A stretch of 64,000 bases of DNA from Oscillospiraceae bacterium (GCA_017461245.1 JAFTYW010000055.1:1-64000); one strand, 5' to 3'. Shown: positions 9,593-17,298, counted from the stretch's first letter. Program-made: numbers and translations. Notes: generated by a model from the sequence alone, not told the origin.

Positions 9593-9889
9593 ATGGCAGA
9601 AATACTCGAAATTATTATGATAGTCAGCTTTGGCGCTTCATGGCCGCTTAACGTAGTTAAGTCTTACAAGGCAAGAACTGCAAAGGGCAAAAGCCTCGGC
9701 TTTCTGCTTTTAATATTCGGCGGCTACATAGCAGGTATCGCCTCAAAGTTTGTTAACGAGGCTTATATGCAGAGCATTTCTCAAAAATGGTATGTCCTTT
9801 TCTTTTATTTCTTAAATCTTACAATGGTCGGCTTGGACCTCATTTTGTATTTCAGAAATAAAAGACTCGATAAATTAAACGAAAATTAA
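9593..9889 (+). CDS. Small PQ-loop / SemiSWEET-like membrane protein
   Basis: A 98-aa protein with three hydrophobic segments (about residues 4-20, 36-55 and 67-87). The pattern around residues 13-37, FGASWPLNVVKSYKARTAKGKSLGF, here shortened in words as a small-residue/Pro turn followed by a basic K-S-Y-K-A-R-T and K-S-L-G-F, matches the first helix and loop of SemiSWEET/MtN3 half-transporters, which dimerise to carry sugars. The classical PQ pair is not obvious; WPL sits in its place. Substrate unknown. It follows the clpX terminator and is probably a separate short transcript. Confidence 0.6.
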   Translation: MAEILEIIMIVSFGASWPLNVVKSYKARTAKGKSLGFLLLIFGGYIAGIASKFVNEAYMQSISQKWYVLFFYFLNLTMVGLDLILYFRNKRLDKLNEN

Positions 9890-9906
9890 AAAAGCCGCCT
9901 TTATGG

Positions 9907-10168
9907 CTGTTTCTTATAAAGGACGTCTTTTAGGCCCCCTCTGACGAGGGGGCTGTCATTTTTGAAAAAATGACTGGGGGAGAGAGGGTAAAAATCTCTC
10001 CCTCCGTCAAAATCTGCGATTTTGCCATTTCTCGCTGTGGCTCGGTCACGCCGCAGCTCTGACAGTCCACAGGACTGTCATTCACTCCCGCGTCGCGCTT
10101 TGCTACCCTCGTCAGAGGGAGGCAGATGAAAAGGCCAGATTCATATTGAATCTGGCCTTTAAATATCC
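9907..10168 (+). mobile_element. MITE-like interspersed palindromic repeat, copy 1
   Basis: A 262-bp non-coding element. Its core starts with GGCCCCCTCTGACGAGG (9933-9949) and ends with CCCTCGTCAGAGGGAGGC (10107-10124), which are imperfect terminal inverted repeats. Inside are ATTTTTGAAAAAAT, GGGGGAGAGAGGG and TCTCTCCCTCCGTC. A 14-bp hairpin (10130-10160) is attached at the right end. The inverted copy at 63502-63697 shares both ends, the inner motifs and the hairpin. No coding capacity is seen, so it would have to be moved by a transposase from elsewhere. Confidence 0.7.
10130..10160. terminator. 14-bp hairpin at the end of MITE-like copy 1
   Basis: AAAGGCCAGATTCA (10130-10143) pairs perfectly with TGAATCTGGCCTTT (10147-10160) around a 3-nt loop. 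It can end transcription from the araC-type gene on the minus strand or from the plus strand. The second MITE copy has a hairpin of the same size and layout. Confidence 0.6.
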
Positions 10169-10198
10169 TTATAAGAAGTGTTCTTATGGCGGCTTTTT

Positions 10199-11017
10199 CT
10201 ATTGCTTGCTTTTTAAGTATTTGTTTGGAGAGACCCCGCAGTATTTCTTAAAGGTCTTACTGAAATGATAAATATCTGTGAAATTTAGCTGAGCGGCTAT
10301 CTCGCCGACCGTAAAGGTGTCGAGAATTAAAAGCTGCTTGGCTTTTTCTATTCGGTGCTTCTGACGGAAATCTATCGGGTTGTCGCCGCTGTACTCTCTA
10401 AAAAGCTTGCGGAAATATCCCTCGCTGACTCCGCATATCTGCGCAATTTCCTCAATGCTTTTGTCGCTGTTGCTCTCAAGTAACTCAATTCCCGCGCGTA
10501 TGTAAGAAAACTTGTTTTTGGCAATGCTTTGGCGCTGTTTTTTACAAATATAAGCAAAAATTCGGTATATTACAGAGGTGATTTCGGGGACACATACAAT
10601 GTTTTTCTCAAACTCGTCTGCCGCCATATCTATCGCCATAGCCATAGAAACATCAACGTTTTTTATACAAACACTTGGCGTGAGGGTGGGACAAAATTCA
10701 TTTCCGTCGGTGTCAAAAAGCTGAAAATGGAAAACGATGCAGTCGATCTGATCGGGCGCTGTGTCAAAAAACTCAATGCTGTATTCAATGTCCTTTGACA
10801 TATAGGTAAGCTGGTTTTTATGAACCTCAACAACCGTTCCGTCCTTGCAGGTTATTCTGCCACGGCAGTTTTTAAACCAAAGCAGCGTGTGGGAAGGCTT
10901 TGGTCTGCCTATGCAGGAATAAAAATTTTTGCTTTCAAACCAGTTTTGAGGATTTGCTAGGACCTCTGTAATAATAAAATTTGTGTAATACATTTCCTCA
11001 AAGGGAATTATATTCAT
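10199..11017 (-). CDS. AraC family transcriptional regulator
   Basis: A 272-aa regulator. The C-terminal ~100 residues hold two helix-turn-helix motifs: SIEEIAQICGVSEGYFRKLF and the second around FTVGEIAAQLNFTDIYHFSK, ending in KKYCGVSPNKYLK, typical of AraC/XylS proteins. The N-terminal part is probably a cupin-like sensing domain. The ATG follows GGGAGGTG. It is divergent from a DMT transporter gene that is followed by a GH35 beta-galactosidase, so control of these by a sugar-related signal is plausible but inferred only from position. Confidence 0.85.
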   Translation of the reverse strand: MNIIPFEEMYYTNFIITEVLANPQNWFESKNFYSCIGRPKPSHTLLWFKNCRGRITCKDGTVVEVHKNQLTYMSKDIEYSIEFFDTAPDQIDCIVFHFQLFDTDGNEFCPTLTPSVCIKNVDVSMAMAIDMAADEFEKNIVCVPEITSVIYRIFAYICKKQRQSIAKNKFSYIRAGIELLESNSDKSIEEIAQICGVSEGYFRKLFREYSGDNPIDFRQKHRIEKAKQLLILDTFTVGEIAAQLNFTDIYHFSKTFKKYCGVSPNKYLKSKQ

Positions 11018-11166
11018 TTTTGCACCTCCCGAATAGCTTGAAATTATTTTAGCACGAATTTTTTGAAAATGAAACGTTTTTTACAAAAAACATTTTATTT
11101 ATTACATTTAATTATTTGCCCGAGTAACTTATACTAATGATAATAAGCTCTTAATTACAAAATGAG
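11018..11166. promoter_or_regulatory. Divergent control region between araC-type gene and transporter
   Basis: The 149-bp gap holds a palindrome GTTTTTT-AC-AAAAAAC (11076-11091) that could be an operator, and a plus-strand -10 element TATACT (11130-11135) with a weak -35 TTTAAT 17 bp upstream. The region is very AT rich. Confidence 0.4.
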
Positions 11167-12063
11167 GTGTTTATCATAGGATATATTTTTTTATTTACAG
11201 CTTTATTTGCTGGCGCAGCTAAAGGCTTTTGTGGTAAGAAAACCAGCGGCTACATAACCTCGGTAAAGGACTCAATGCTTGCAAACATCATAAGAATGCT
11301 GCTCTGCATTATTATAGGATTTATATTTATTCTTTTTAGCGGTGAAATATTGCAGATGGTACCCTCGTATAAACTTATTTTAATTTCAGGGTTGTCGGGT
11401 ATATCTACCACTGTTTTTGTTGTAACCTGGCTTATATCTGTTAAAAAAAGCGCTTATATGATGCTTGATGTATTTCTGATGTTAGGTGTTCTTGTTCCTA
11501 TTGTTTTGGGAAACATATTTTTTAAAGAACAGATAAAGCCTACGCAATGGATTGGGATTGCGTTGTTATTTATTGCTGTTGTTATAATGTGTTCATACAA
11601 CAATTCAATAAAAGAAAGAATATCCGTTTCCTCGTTTTTAATCCTGCTTTGCTGCGGAGTTTCAAACGGAATAACTGATTTTTCACAAAAGTTATTCGTA
11701 AAACAGCTTCCCGACATCTCGGCTTCGGTGTTTAACTTTTATACCTATGTATTCGCGGCAGTTACTCTTACTGTTTGCTGCATTATATTCAGATCAAGCG
11801 GCGAGAGAACCTCAAAAAGAGACTTTATTAAAATTTCGGGATACATATTTGTAATGTCAATAGGCCTGTTTGCTAATTCCTTTTTCAAAACCCTTGCCGC
11901 TCAGCATTTAAGCTCGGTTTTGCTTTATCCTTTAAATCAAGGTGCAGCGCTGATTTTGTCAACTGCTATGTCTGCAGTCTTCTTTAAGGAAAAACTCACG
12001 GCAAAATGCATAATAGGCATAATAATTGCCTTTATCGGCTTAATTACTATAAATATGTTGTAA
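11167..12063 (+). CDS. DMT superfamily transporter (EamA-like)
   Basis: About 298 aa with ten predicted membrane helices in two five-helix halves; the second half ends with SSVLLYPLNQGAALILSTAMSAVFFKEKLT, here a typical EamA end (P-N-Q-G then V-F-F-K-E-K-L). Such proteins export or import small metabolites; the substrate is unknown. No ATG is possible at the start: the nearest legal codon is GTG 11167, but it lies inside the ribosome binding site GAGGTG (11164-11169). An ATA at 11176 sits where starts of other genes here sit. The next in-frame ATG would remove the first helix. Confidence 0.8.
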   Translation: MFIIGYIFLFTALFAGAAKGFCGKKTSGYITSVKDSMLANIIRMLLCIIIGFIFILFSGEILQMVPSYKLILISGLSGISTTVFVVTWLISVKKSAYMMLDVFLMLGVLVPIVLGNIFFKEQIKPTQWIGIALLFIAVVIMCSYNNSIKERISVSSFLILLCCGVSNGITDFSQKLFVKQLPDISASVFNFYTYVFAAVTLTVCCIIFRSSGERTSKRDFIKISGYIFVMSIGLFANSFFKTLAAQHLSSVLLYPLNQGAALILSTAMSAVFFKEKLTAKCIIGIIIAFIGLITINML

Positions 12064-12171
12064 TAAGAAGCCTTGCTCTGAAGTTTCTCGCTGTGAAAAC
12101 GTCTATAAAAAGTCTGCGCATTAGTCTAAAAAACAGAGGTACTTATGCTTCGATTTAGAAAGGACAACGCT

Positions 12172-13920
12172 ATGAAATCTGTGTATTATGACTCAGAGAA
12201 AATATACATTAACGGCAAACCCGAAAAGATAATGTCGGGCGCTATGCACTATTTCAGAATAGTACCGCAGTATTGGTACGACCGCCTTTTGAAGCTTAAA
12301 GAGCAGGGCTGCAACTGTGTTGAGACCTACCTTTGCTGGAACCTGCATGAAAAGCGTGAGGGCGAGTTTGACTTTTCGGGTTGGCTCGATTTCGGTGCTT
12401 TCTTAAAAACTGCGCAGGACCTCGGCCTTTATGCAATAGTTCGCCCGGGGCCCTATATCTGCTCTGAGTGGGATTTTGGCGGTATGCCTTGGTGGCTCTT
12501 AAAATACCGTGATATAGAGCTTCGCTGCTCCCAGCCGCTCTTTTTAGAAAAAATTACACCTTATCTTGAAAAGGTCTGCGAAAAATTAAAGCCGCACCTT
12601 ATTACAAACGGCGGAAATGTTATTTTCGTTCAGATCGAAAATGAGTATGGAAGTTATGGGAACGATAAAGAGTACCTCAAATGGATAAAGAAATTCTACG
12701 AGGATAAGGGGATTGATTGCCCGCTCTTGACCTCAGACGGCGAAACAGAATTTTTGCTACATAACGGCACTTTGCCCGACGTTCTTGCCTCGGTAAACTA
12801 TAGATGGGACAGCGTTCGCTGTGTAAACTCACTTAAAAAGTATCACGGCTCTCAGCCTGGCGCGGTTTTGGAACTTTGGAACGGCAAGGCGTGCCATTGG
12901 GGTGAGCCTATAGTGCGACGTGATATAGATGAGGTTGCCACTTCGGTTGAAACTGCTCTTGACAACGCCGAACTTGTAAACCTATATATGTTCCACGGCG
13001 GAACTAGTTTCGGCTTTATGAACGGCTCACTCGATTTCGGCAAAGAGCTTGTTGTTCAGATGACGAGCTACGACGTTGACGCTCCGCTCGATGAGTACGG
13101 CAGGAGAACCCCAAAATACTATGCCGAGCAGGAGGTTATTTGTCGCAAGCTTGGCAAAAGGATAGAAAATACCGCCACTGACACTGTTTTTAAGGTCTAC
13201 GATAGCGTAAAATTCGTCGGCGAAACCACACTTAAAGAAAACGCCGACCTTTTAAAGAAAACTGCGAGCCCCACAGTAAAAACCATGGAGGACTGCGACG
13301 AGGGCTACGGCTATATCATTTACAGCACTCGTGTTTTCGTCGGCGCAGAAGGCGCAAAACTGCTTCTGCCGCCCATTCACGATATTGCCCACGTTTACGT
13401 TAACGGGCAGTACACAAAAACTCTGTATAGAAATGTATCGGAGCGGGAGGTGGATCTAGCCACCCGCGGCGAGACCGATGTGCAGATAGTAGTCGAGAAT
13501 ATGGGCAGGGTAAATTACGGCATCCACCTTAAAGACCGCAAGGGCCTTGACGGCGACATCGAGCTTTTTGATAAGGAATACAGCGTTTATTCCAAGGTTT
13601 TCGGCTATGATATTTACTGCATGCCGCTTGAAAAACTGCCCGAAAAATATTGCGGCAAGGCAGAAGTTAACGCCCCCGCCTTGTATAAGTACGACTTTGA
13701 GGTCGATGAGACAGGGGACACCCTTTTGCGCCTTGACGGCTTTACAAGGGGTGTCGCCTTTGTAAACGGCTTTAACCTCGGCAGACATTGGGATATAGAG
13801 CATAGCGAAAACAAACTTTTTATCCCCGCGCCGCTCTTAAAAGAAGGTAAAAATGAGCTTGTTGTTTTCGACATCCTCGCCAAAACTGACCCCAAATCCG
13901 TCAAGCTCACAAATGAATAA
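12172..13920 (+). CDS. Beta-galactosidase, glycoside hydrolase family 35
   Basis: Hydrolyses terminal beta-galactosides. The N-terminal TIM barrel shows NGKP..IMSGAMHYFRI, RPGPYICSEWDFGGMPWWL, the acid/base Glu158 in QIENEYGSYG and the nucleophile Glu234 in VLELWNGK. C-terminal jelly-roll-like domains follow with FVNGFNLGRHWD, which is typical of family 35. There is no signal peptide, so the enzyme is cytoplasmic and acts on imported sugars. I chose ATG 12172 (AGAAAGGA 6-14 nt upstream); an in-frame ATG at 12145 also has a possible site and would add 9 residues. Confidence 0.9.
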   Translation: MKSVYYDSEKIYINGKPEKIMSGAMHYFRIVPQYWYDRLLKLKEQGCNCVETYLCWNLHEKREGEFDFSGWLDFGAFLKTAQDLGLYAIVRPGPYICSEWDFGGMPWWLLKYRDIELRCSQPLFLEKITPYLEKVCEKLKPHLITNGGNVIFVQIENEYGSYGNDKEYLKWIKKFYEDKGIDCPLLTSDGETEFLLHNGTLPDVLASVNYRWDSVRCVNSLKKYHGSQPGAVLELWNGKACHWGEPIVRRDIDEVATSVETALDNAELVNLYMFHGGTSFGFMNGSLDFGKELVVQMTSYDVDAPLDEYGRRTPKYYAEQEVICRKLGKRIENTATDTVFKVYDSVKFVGETTLKENADLLKKTASPTVKTMEDCDEGYGYIIYSTRVFVGAEGAKLLLPPIHDIAHVYVNGQYTKTLYRNVSEREVDLATRGETDVQIVVENMGRVNYGIHLKDRKGLDGDIELFDKEYSVYSKVFGYDIYCMPLEKLPEKYCGKAEVNAPALYKYDFEVDETGDTLLRLDGFTRGVAFVNGFNLGRHWDIEHSENKLFIPAPLLKEGKNELVVFDILAKTDPKSVKLTNE

Positions 13921-13936
13921 AATTCTTTCACGCAAG

Positions 13937-13970
13937 AAAAAAGACGAGTCAAAATGACTCGTCTTTTTTT
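13937..13970. terminator. Two-way terminator between GH35 gene and deoR-type gene
   Basis: A 15-bp stem AAAAAAGACGAGTCA (13937-13951) and TGACTCGTCTTTTTT (13955-13969) with a 3-nt loop. T tracts on both strands allow termination of both convergent genes. Its stem sequence is shared with the terminator at 16321-16364. Confidence 0.85.
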
Positions 13971-14712
13971 AAGCCAGGAAAAATTCTGTATTGGGAAAAG
14001 TAGCCTTTGTTTCATCAGAAAAATCATAGTCGCTGATCACAACGTCAACTCTGCCGAAATCGCAGACTACCTTTGGGGCGTTTATCTGTGATTTTTCGTG
14101 GTCTGCAAGGTAATATATCTTGTCGGAGTTTTTCATCATGGCATAAATTAGCGGAATGTAGCCGTTGTTTTTTATTTTGCCGTCTGGTGAAAAACTACTT
14201 GTTGAGAAAAACATCTTGTTTGCAAGATATCTTGATGCAAATTCAGCAGTTTCGTCGCTGTATAGCATACTCGGGGTTTCAACAACTCTGCCGCCTAAGC
14301 AAATAACATCTACCCCTTGCTCGCTTAAGAATCCCGCAAGCGAAAGATTGTTGGTAATAACTGTGAGGTTTTTTCGTTCTATTAAGTATTGAGACATAAA
14401 TTGAGTTGTTGTGGTAGCATCAATAAAAATGGTATCACCATCGCAAACCTGCTCGGCGGCAATCTTGCAAATCTGCCGCTTTTCCTTTTTCATAAAGTGG
14501 TAACGAAAGGGGAGTGCAGGCAGTTTTGATTTGCTTATCAGCTCAACGCCGCCGTAACTGCGATTTATAAGGTTTCTCTGCTTTAAAACATTCAAATCTC
14601 GGTTTATTGTCGCGTTGCTGTAATGGAGTGTGTCAACAAGGTATTTGACCGACACGTAATTCTGTTTTTGGAGTATGTCTAGAATCGCATCTTGTCTTAG
14701 TTTCTGACTCAT
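13969..14712 (-). CDS. DeoR family transcriptional regulator
   Basis: A 247-aa repressor with an N-terminal winged helix (VSVKYLVDTLHYSNATINRDL, here residues ~18-38, followed by the wing RSYGGVELI) and a C-terminal sugar-phosphate sensing domain of the DeoRC type (DGDTIFIDATTTT, then LTVITNNLSLA and DVICLGGRVV). It is divergent from a MATE exporter; the 125 bp between them hold two direct repeats that are good operator candidates. It probably represses itself and the exporter. The sensed ligand is unknown. Confidence 0.88.
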   Translation of the reverse strand: MSQKLRQDAILDILQKQNYVSVKYLVDTLHYSNATINRDLNVLKQRNLINRSYGGVELISKSKLPALPFRYHFMKKEKRQICKIAAEQVCDGDTIFIDATTTTQFMSQYLIERKNLTVITNNLSLAGFLSEQGVDVICLGGRVVETPSMLYSDETAEFASRYLANKMFFSTSSFSPDGKIKNNGYIPLIYAMMKNSDKIYYLADHEKSQINAPKVVCDFGRVDVVISDYDFSDETKATFPNTEFFLA

Positions 14713-14730
14713 TTTTATCTCCTTTTTAAA

Positions 14731-14787
14731 TGATAAATTTTGAGAAATTCGCTATATTTTAAACTATATTGATAAGTTTTGATAAAT
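14731..14787. promoter_or_regulatory. Paired 18-bp direct repeats, probable DeoR operators
   Basis: TGATAAATTTTGAGAAAT (14731-14748) and TGATAAGTTTTGATAAAT (14770-14787) match at 16 of 18 positions, with 39 bp between their starts. The second copy overlaps the exporter promoter; the first lies near the deoR start. This layout fits repression of both genes by the adjacent DeoR protein. Confidence 0.6.
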
Positions 14788-14797
14788 GCAATACAAT
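14769..14797 (+). promoter_or_regulatory. Promoter of the MATE exporter gene
   Basis: -35 TTGATA (14769-14774), a 17-bp spacer and -10 TACAAT (14792-14797). The spacer is almost entirely the second operator repeat, so a bound repressor would block RNA polymerase. Confidence 0.6.
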
Positions 14798-14837
14798 TAT
14801 AGGCGAAAGAAACTGCATTTGTCAAGGAGCGAGAAAA

Positions 14838-16187
14838 ATGAAAAATCTGACAGAGGGAAATATATATAAAAACTTTCTGCTTTTTGCCATTCCAATGATG
14901 CTATCCTCGGTTTTCTCGCAGGCGTATACAACTATAAACACCATTATTGCGGGAAATTACCTCGGTGAAGCAGGACTTGCCGCAATCGGCGCAACGGCAT
15001 CTTTTATAACATTTATATCATCTCTTATCTGGTCGTTTAATATGGGAGTCGGTATTTATATTGCAAAACTTTTTGGAGCGGGAGAGTACGAGCGCCTTAA
15101 GGTTGCAGCTTATAATGCGGTCTTTTTGCTTTTTGTGGTTTGTGCGATCATCGGTGCTATCGTAATTCCATTTCGTTATCCGATTTACAGTTTCTTAAAG
15201 GTAGATCCTGTTGTTTTAAAAGATGCTGATCGTTATTTTGTGATAACAATATTAGGAAAGTTCTTCTTACTGCTTAATAACTTCTTTGTCTGCGTTTTTT
15301 CCTCAATGGGAAGCAGCTCGTTCCCCTTTGCTATGTCGGTAATTTCAGCATTTTTAAATGTCGGAGGAAACATACTGAGCGTAACAGTCTTTGATTTAGG
15401 TGTGGCGGGAATAGCCTTATCGAGCATCGCATCGGCGCTTGTGATAAACACCTTTAATCTGATAAAGTTCCTAAGCTGTGAAAAGGCGCTTAAGGTAGGA
15501 AAGGTTAAAATCAAATTAAACTCAGAGGATATAAAAGAGGAATTAAGATATGCGGTTCCTATCTGCACTCAGCAGGGAGTAATGTCCTTTGCCTCGTTTA
15601 TGATGTCGCCCATTATAAACGGCATCGGTGCCGCAGCAACTGCAAGCTATGTTGTGGTACTAAAAATTCACGACTTGAACTTTATAATGTATCAAAGCTC
15701 GTCAAAGACTCTCACCAACTATTCGGCGCAGGCGGTAGGTGCAGGGAAATTTGACTTAATTCCAAAGGGGGTCAGAGCAGGACTGCTTCAAGGCCTTTTG
15801 TTTTCGCTTCCTGTGATTGTTTGTTGCTCTGTTTTCGCAGAACCGATATGCACATTATTTTTCGCTGATGGATATAGCGGCGAGGCGTTTAACTATGCGG
15901 TCTTGTTTGTGCGCTTTTATCTGCCGTTTACGCTTTTGAATTTTCCTAACAATCTGCTGCATTCATTCTTTAGAGGCATTGCCGCAATGAAACCGTTGGT
16001 CATTTTGACGGCTGTCGGCGCGGTGTCAAGAGTTATCGCAAGCTTTATATGTGTAAAGTATTTCGGTATGGAGGGTATTTACATAGGCTGGGTCATCTCT
16101 TGGGTATGCGAAATGATACTCAGCGCCTTTGTGTATTTTAGATCTTACCGCAATGCTGAGCTTTTAAAGCAGCATACTATGCACTAA
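14838..16187 (+). CDS. MATE family efflux transporter
   Basis: About 449 aa with twelve hydrophobic segments in two halves; NIYKNFLLFAIPMMLSSVFSQAYTT, here the first helix, and the repeat at IKEELRYAVPICTQQGVMSF are typical of the MATE branch of the MOP superfamily. Such proteins export organic cations or drugs using Na+ or H+. The ATG at 14838 has AAGGAGCG at the right distance; an upstream in-frame ATG at 14769 lies in the promoter and is rejected. Control by the divergent DeoR regulator is likely. Confidence 0.88.
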   Translation: MKNLTEGNIYKNFLLFAIPMMLSSVFSQAYTTINTIIAGNYLGEAGLAAIGATASFITFISSLIWSFNMGVGIYIAKLFGAGEYERLKVAAYNAVFLLFVVCAIIGAIVIPFRYPIYSFLKVDPVVLKDADRYFVITILGKFFLLLNNFFVCVFSSMGSSSFPFAMSVISAFLNVGGNILSVTVFDLGVAGIALSSIASALVINTFNLIKFLSCEKALKVGKVKIKLNSEDIKEELRYAVPICTQQGVMSFASFMMSPIINGIGAAATASYVVVLKIHDLNFIMYQSSSKTLTNYSAQAVGAGKFDLIPKGVRAGLLQGLLFSLPVIVCCSVFAEPICTLFFADGYSGEAFNYAVLFVRFYLPFTLLNFPNNLLHSFFRGIAAMKPLVILTAVGAVSRVIASFICVKYFGMEGIYIGWVISWVCEMILSAFVYFRSYRNAELLKQHTMH

Positions 16188-16208
16188 AAATGCCGTTTAT
16201 GGATTTAG

Positions 16209-16318
16209 TGAAGTATTTGCCTTGTGGCAAATATGAAGTAATTCACCTCGTGAATTATGAAGTTTTCTGCTGTCGCATAAAATGAAGCAAAATCCGCCTT
16301 ATTATAAGGCGAATTTCG
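16209..16318 (+). repeat. Tandem array of four hairpins, each introduced by TGAAG
   Basis: Four units follow one another: TGAAG then TATTTGCC-ttgt-GGCAAATA (16214-16233), TGAAG then TAATTCAC-ctc-GTGAATTA (16239-16257), TGAAG then TTTTCTGC-tgtc-GCATAAAA (16263-16282, imperfect), TGAAG then an imperfect stem around CGCCTTATTATAAGGCG (16288-16318). Stem sequences differ but the TGAAG header and a unit length of 24-25 bp are kept. It lies downstream of the MATE gene, before a terminator. Confidence 0.75.
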
Positions 16319-16320
16319 TT

Positions 16321-16364
16321 AAAAAAGAAAAGACGAGTCATTTTTGACTCGTCTTTTCTTTTTT
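16321..16364. terminator. Two-way terminator between MATE gene and tRNA-Arg
   Basis: A perfect 20-bp stem (16321-16340 with 16345-16364) and a TTTT loop, with A/T tracts at both ends. It directly follows the 3' end of the tRNA on the minus strand. The inner 13 bp AAAAGACGAGTCA are identical to the terminator at 13937-13969. Confidence 0.85.
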
Positions 16365-16365
16365 T

Positions 16366-16440
16366 TGGCACCCCTGACTGGAATCGAACCAGCGCACATG
16401 GCGTCGGAGGCCAATGCTCTATCCACTGAGCTACAGGGGC
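16366..16440 (-). tRNA. tRNA-Arg (anticodon CCG)
   Basis: Read on the minus strand: acceptor GCCCCTG with CAGGGGT, D-arm GCTC..GAGC with A20 (an arginine identity base), anticodon stem-loop TTGGC-CTCCGAC-GCCA giving anticodon CCG, T-arm CTGGTTCGATTCCAG, then G and an encoded CCA. The first pair is G-U, slightly unusual. It reads the CGG codon. It has its own promoter and terminator and stands alone. Confidence 0.93.
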
Positions 16441-16441
16441 A

Positions 16442-16462
16442 TATCGGCGGCTGAGCCGCCGA
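16442..16462 (-). promoter_or_regulatory. GC-rich palindrome in the tRNA leader
   Basis: TCGGCGGCT-g-AGCCGCCGA (16444-16462) is a perfect palindrome with 9-bp arms just upstream of the tRNA 5' end, inside the expected primary transcript. It may guide RNase P processing or stabilise the precursor. Confidence 0.4.
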
Positions 16463-16469
16463 GAGTTTA

Positions 16470-16498
16470 AGTATAGCATAAATGCAGCGAAAATTCAA
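16470..16498 (-). promoter_or_regulatory. Promoter of tRNA-Arg
   Basis: On the minus strand: -35 TTGAAT (16498-16493), 17-bp spacer, -10 TATACT (16475-16470). It is a near-consensus housekeeping promoter about 30 nt before the tRNA. Confidence 0.7.
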
Positions 16499-16564
16499 TA
16501 TAATGAGTTGAAATCATGAAGATTTTGTGCTGAATATATGTAAAGTATAACAACTTTACATACA

Positions 16565-17239
16565 TTAATATCCAAGCTCTTCGCCGACAAGTATGACCTT
16601 GATGCGATTTTTAATTTTCTGCTTCGAAGTAACAACATAGCTGCGGCAAATTCTGTCCTCGCTGTTGCAGCCCTCTGTCATTTCAGCCTTGCCGTCTTTA
16701 AGAGAAACACAGCTTCCGCAGGCGGCGCAGTAGGTGTCCTTTGAAAGTCTTAAGCAATTTGCGGGAGCGGCAATGCGTTTGACCCTGTCGGCAGCCTCGT
16801 CAATATCAGCAACGATCTTGTTGTAGCCCGCAACGATAATAACCGATTCGGGACCGAATGTGATTGCGGCAACGCGGTTTCCAAAGCCGTCAACATTATA
16901 AAGCTCGCCGTTTTCGGTTATGGCGTTGCTGCTGCAAAGATAAACATCTGCAGAAAATGTGTCGCGGTATATTTTCTGAATCTGCTCGGGTGTAAGGCCG
17001 GGGGCAGAGCGGTCTAAAAGGTTGTAATCGCCGTTTTTTATAAGCTCTATAACGCCGCTTTCTGAAAGGGACACAGAGCCGCCAAACGAAACGGTCGAAC
17101 CTTTTTCAATCAAACCCTTGACAAGCTCTACAGCTTTACACTTGTTTTCAGCATAAAATGCCTGCATATTGTTGTTTTCGAGCGCTTTCATTGTGCGTTC
17201 AATTCTTTTTTCGATAATTGTTTTGGTATTCTGGTCCAT
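16565..17239 (-). CDS. LUD domain protein (lactate-utilisation type) with C-terminal Cys cluster
   Basis: A 224-aa single-domain LUD (DUF162) protein: FGGSVSLSESGVIE, DVYLCSSNAITENGELYNVDG, here the strongly conserved S-N-A-I-T-E..G-E-L-Y-N-D/V-G signature, and GPESVIIVAGYNKIV. LutB and LutC, which use this fold, take part in lactate oxidation, but stand-alone Clostridial members have no known reaction. Five cysteines near the C-terminus (CAACGSC, then EGC and IC) could bind a metal or Fe-S cluster. The start has AAGGAGG. It has its own promoter and no partner genes, so a LutABC complex is not indicated. Confidence 0.78.
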   Translation of the reverse strand: MDQNTKTIIEKRIERTMKALENNNMQAFYAENKCKAVELVKGLIEKGSTVSFGGSVSLSESGVIELIKNGDYNLLDRSAPGLTPEQIQKIYRDTFSADVYLCSSNAITENGELYNVDGFGNRVAAITFGPESVIIVAGYNKIVADIDEAADRVKRIAAPANCLRLSKDTYCAACGSCVSLKDGKAEMTEGCNSEDRICRSYVVTSKQKIKNRIKVILVGEELGY

Positions 17240-17269
17240 ATAGAGCCTCCTTAAACAAATCTCTATTTA

Positions 17270-17298
17270 AGTATATTCGCATTAAAGCTTAAATTCAA
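17270..17298 (-). promoter_or_regulatory. Promoter of the LUD gene
   Basis: On the minus strand: -35 TTGAAT (17298-17293), 17-bp spacer, -10 TATACT (17275-17270), identical in both hexamers to the tRNA-Arg promoter. Confidence 0.65.

Larger units (their letters stand above)
9889..10198. repeat. Outer inverted repeat (AAAAAGCCGCC arms) around the MITE-like element
   Basis: This 300-bp gap between two convergent genes is bounded by AAAAAGCCGCC (9889-9899) and its exact complement GGCGGCTTTTT (10188-10198). A second arm pair, TTCTTATAAAGGA on the left and TCCTTATAAGAA on the right, lies inside. The ends would work as a two-way terminator if they pair, and the MITE-like element fills the middle. 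Confidence 0.6.

Noticed and set aside
13614..14027. Minus-strand frame across the end of the GH35 gene
   Set aside because: It overlaps a clear beta-galactosidase and a terminator, with no motif of its own.
16209..16318. Hairpin array considered as a CRISPR or a set of terminators
   Set aside because: Stem sequences differ between units and there are no T tracts after each stem, so neither CRISPR repeats nor stacked terminators fit.
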